Shown here piece after piece: positions 61,901 to 64,000 of a stretch of DNA of 64,000 nt. Within the stretch, counting starts at the first letter, position 1. The number at the start of each line of letters is the position of its first letter. The notes beneath the pieces were generated by a model, which worked only from the letters and a program-made list of their open reading frames with translations, was not told the origin of the DNA and searched no databases. This DNA is from Cladorhizidae sp. MBARI D1340-BT2 (Eukaryota; Porifera; Demospongiae; Poecilosclerida; Cladorhizidae), in contig JAQNBH010000014.1 in the NCBI GenBank assembly GCA_028752905.1, positions 1,071,231-1,135,230 on the forward strand. The letters are read 5' to 3'. Made by a program: the position numbers and the translations under genes.

Positions 61901-64000
61901 TCCTGTACATATCTCCATATGCATGGAATACTTCACTCCTGTACATATCTCCATATGCATGGAATACTTCACTCCTGTACATATCTCCATATGCCTGGAA
62001 TACTTCACTCCTGTACATATCTCCATATGCATGGAATACTTCACTCCTGTACATATCTCCATATGCCTGGAATACTTCACTCCTGTACATATCTCCATAT
62101 GCATGGAATACTTCACTCCTGTACATATCTCCATATGCATGGAATACTTCACTCCTGTACATATCTCCATATGCATGGAATACTTCACTCCTGTACATAT
62201 CTCCATATGCATGGAATACTTCACTCCTGTACATATCTCCATATGCATGGAATACTTCACTCCTGTACATATCTCCATATGCATGGAATACTTCACTCCT
62301 GTGCATATCTCCATATGCATGGAATACTTCACTCCTGCACATATCTCCATATGCATGGAATACTTCACTCCTGTACATATCTCCATATGCCTGGAATACT
62401 TCACTCCTGTACATATCTCCATATGCATGGAATACTTCACTCCTGTACATATCTCCATATGCCTGGAATACTTCACTCCTGTACATATCTCCATATGCAT
62501 GGAATACTTCACTCCTGTACATATCTCCATATGCCTGGAATACTTCACTCCTGTACATATCTCCATATGCATGGAATACTTCACTCCTGTACATATCTCC
62601 ATATGTCTGGAATACTTCACTCATGTACATATCTCCATATGCATGGAATACTTCACTCCTGTACATATCTCCATATGCATGGAATACTTCACTCCTGTAC
62701 ATATCTCCATATGCCTGGAATACTTCACTCCTGTACATATCTCCATATGCATGGAATACTTCACTCCTGTACATATCTCCATATGCATGGAATACTTCAC
62801 TCCTGTACATATCTCCATGTGCATGGAATACTTCACTCCTGTACATATCTCCATATGCATGGAATACTTCACTCCTGTACATATCTCCATATGCCTGGAA
62901 TACTTCACTCCTGTACATATCTCCATATGCATGGAATACTTCACTCCTGTACATATCTCCATATGCATGGAATACTTCACTCCTGTACATATCTCCATAT
63001 GCATGGAATACTTCACTCCTGTACATATCTCCATATGCATGGAATACTTCACTCCTGTACATATCTCCATATGCATGGAATACTTCACTCCTGTACATAT
63101 CTCCATATGCATGGAATACTTCACTCCTGTACATATCTCCATATGCCTGGAATACTTCACTCCTGTACATATCTCCATATGCCTGGAATACTTCACTCCT
63201 GTACATATCTCCATATGCATGGAATACTTCACTCCTGTACATATCTCCATATGCATGGAATACTTCACTCCTGTACATATCTCCATATGCATGGAATACT
63301 TCACTCATGCACATATCTCCATATGCATGGAATACTTCACTCCTGTTCATATCTCCATATGCCTGGAATACTTCACTCCTGTACATATCTCCATATGCAT
63401 GGAATACTTCACTCCAGCACATATCTCCATGTGCATGGAATACTTCACTCCTGTACATATCTCCATATGCATGGAATACTTCACTCCTGTACATATCTCC
63501 ATATGCATGGAATACTTCACTCCTGTACATATCTCCATATGCCTGGAATACTTCACTCCTGTACATATCTCCATATGCATGGAATACTTCACTCCTGTAC
63601 ATATCTCCATATGCATGGAATACTTCACTCCTGTACATATCTCCATATGCATGGAATACTTCACTCCTGTACATATCTCCATATGCATGGAATACTTCAC
63701 TCCTGTACATATCTCCATATGCATGGAATACTTCACTCCTGTACATATCTCCATATGCATGGAATACTTCACTCCTGTACATATCTCCATATGCATGGAA
63801 TACTTCACTCCTGTACATATCTCCATATGCATGGAATACTTCACTCATGCACATATCTCCATATGCCTGGAATACTTCACTCCTGTACATATCTCCATAT
63901 GCATGGAATACTTCACTCCTGTACATATCTCCATATGCATGGAATACTTCACTCCTGTACATATCTCCATATGCATGGAATACTTCACTCCTGTACATAT
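40991..64000. repeat. 36-bp satellite (about 640 copies), continuing past the window
   Basis: The unit is TGTACATATCTCCATATG, CATGGAATACTTCACTCC (36 bp), carrying the palindromes TGTACA, CATATG and ATGCAT. Recurrent variants are GCATGG/GCCTGG, TGTACA/TGCACA/TGTGCA, TCCTG/TCATG/TCCAG and TTCACTCC/TTCTCTCC. Runs of variants recur in the same order over long distances (41563-42714 matches 50383-51534, offset 245 units; 58553-59236 matches 62621-63304, offset 113 units), showing duplication of multi-kilobase blocks. On the - strand two of three frames are stop-free in the basic unit, giving SEVFHAYGDMYR repeats for thousands of codons. The only lasting register break is a 2-bp loss near 56865. 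Confidence 0.98.

Noticed and set aside
46607..63998. Giant - strand reading frames (3429 and 2379 codons) of 12-residue repeats
   Set aside because: They are simply the 36-bp satellite read in a frame that has no stop; variants are unbiased with respect to codon position and there is no unique sequence, start context or termination region.
40991..64000. CRISPR-like regular repeats
   Set aside because: All arrays here are contiguous tandem copies with no unique spacers and lie in an animal genome.

Overview
This window is animal nuclear DNA. It has short phase-compatible exons with GT-AG introns, one decayed DNA transposon, no bacterial-style gene spacing, and roughly 83% tandem repeat (53 of 64 kb by adding array spans). 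The only host gene I can support is the V-type proton ATPase V1 subunit H (ATP6V1H) on the + strand. Eight internal exons lie between 288 and 34361. They total 691 coding bases, start and stop in matching phases, and align almost without gaps to the human protein as I remember it (about residues 40-290 of ~480). The first and last exons are outside the window or hidden beyond the assembly gap. A sponge or other early-branching marine invertebrate is plausible, but that is a guess: no lineage-specific marker is visible.

Layout. 1-1636: 21-bp minisatellite, exon 288-410, CCCTAG/CCCTAA-type repeats and TGTTGTTGC-type repeats. 1637-4512: exon, 28-bp array, GT-rich DNA, exon. 4513-16184: one long intron holding a broken hAT transposase (5188-6352, - strand), a 41-bp array, a 40-bp array and a degenerate basic/RS-like reading frame. 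16185-19448: exon, 41-bp, 24-bp and 58-bp arrays, exon. 19449-32501: a 13-kb intron with 68-bp, 28-bp, 48-bp and 22-bp arrays and a partial duplicate of the following exon. 32502-34361: three closely spaced exons, the last two separated by an intron that is almost entirely a 54-bp array. 34362-64000: 19-bp and 50-bp arrays, a 100-N gap (40891-40990), and a 36-bp satellite of about 640 copies that runs off the end.

The many long reading frames, including ones of thousands of codons in the 36-bp satellite, come from repeat units whose length is a multiple of three, or from concatenated frames that lack stops. I do not call them genes.

The observation I rate highest is a set of tiny TA-flanked insertions: TA becomes TA-CATG-TA, TA-CAG-TA or TA-CAGTG-TA. 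They can be read because they interrupt otherwise regular repeat units. One interrupts the hAT transposase, where disregarding the 7 bases brings a conserved motif back into one frame. They look like excision footprints of a TA-targeting (Tc1/mariner-like) element and may explain why TACATGTA and TACAGTGTA are so common here. The second is a phase-compatible partial copy of an ATP6V1H exon exactly 400 bp upstream of the real one.
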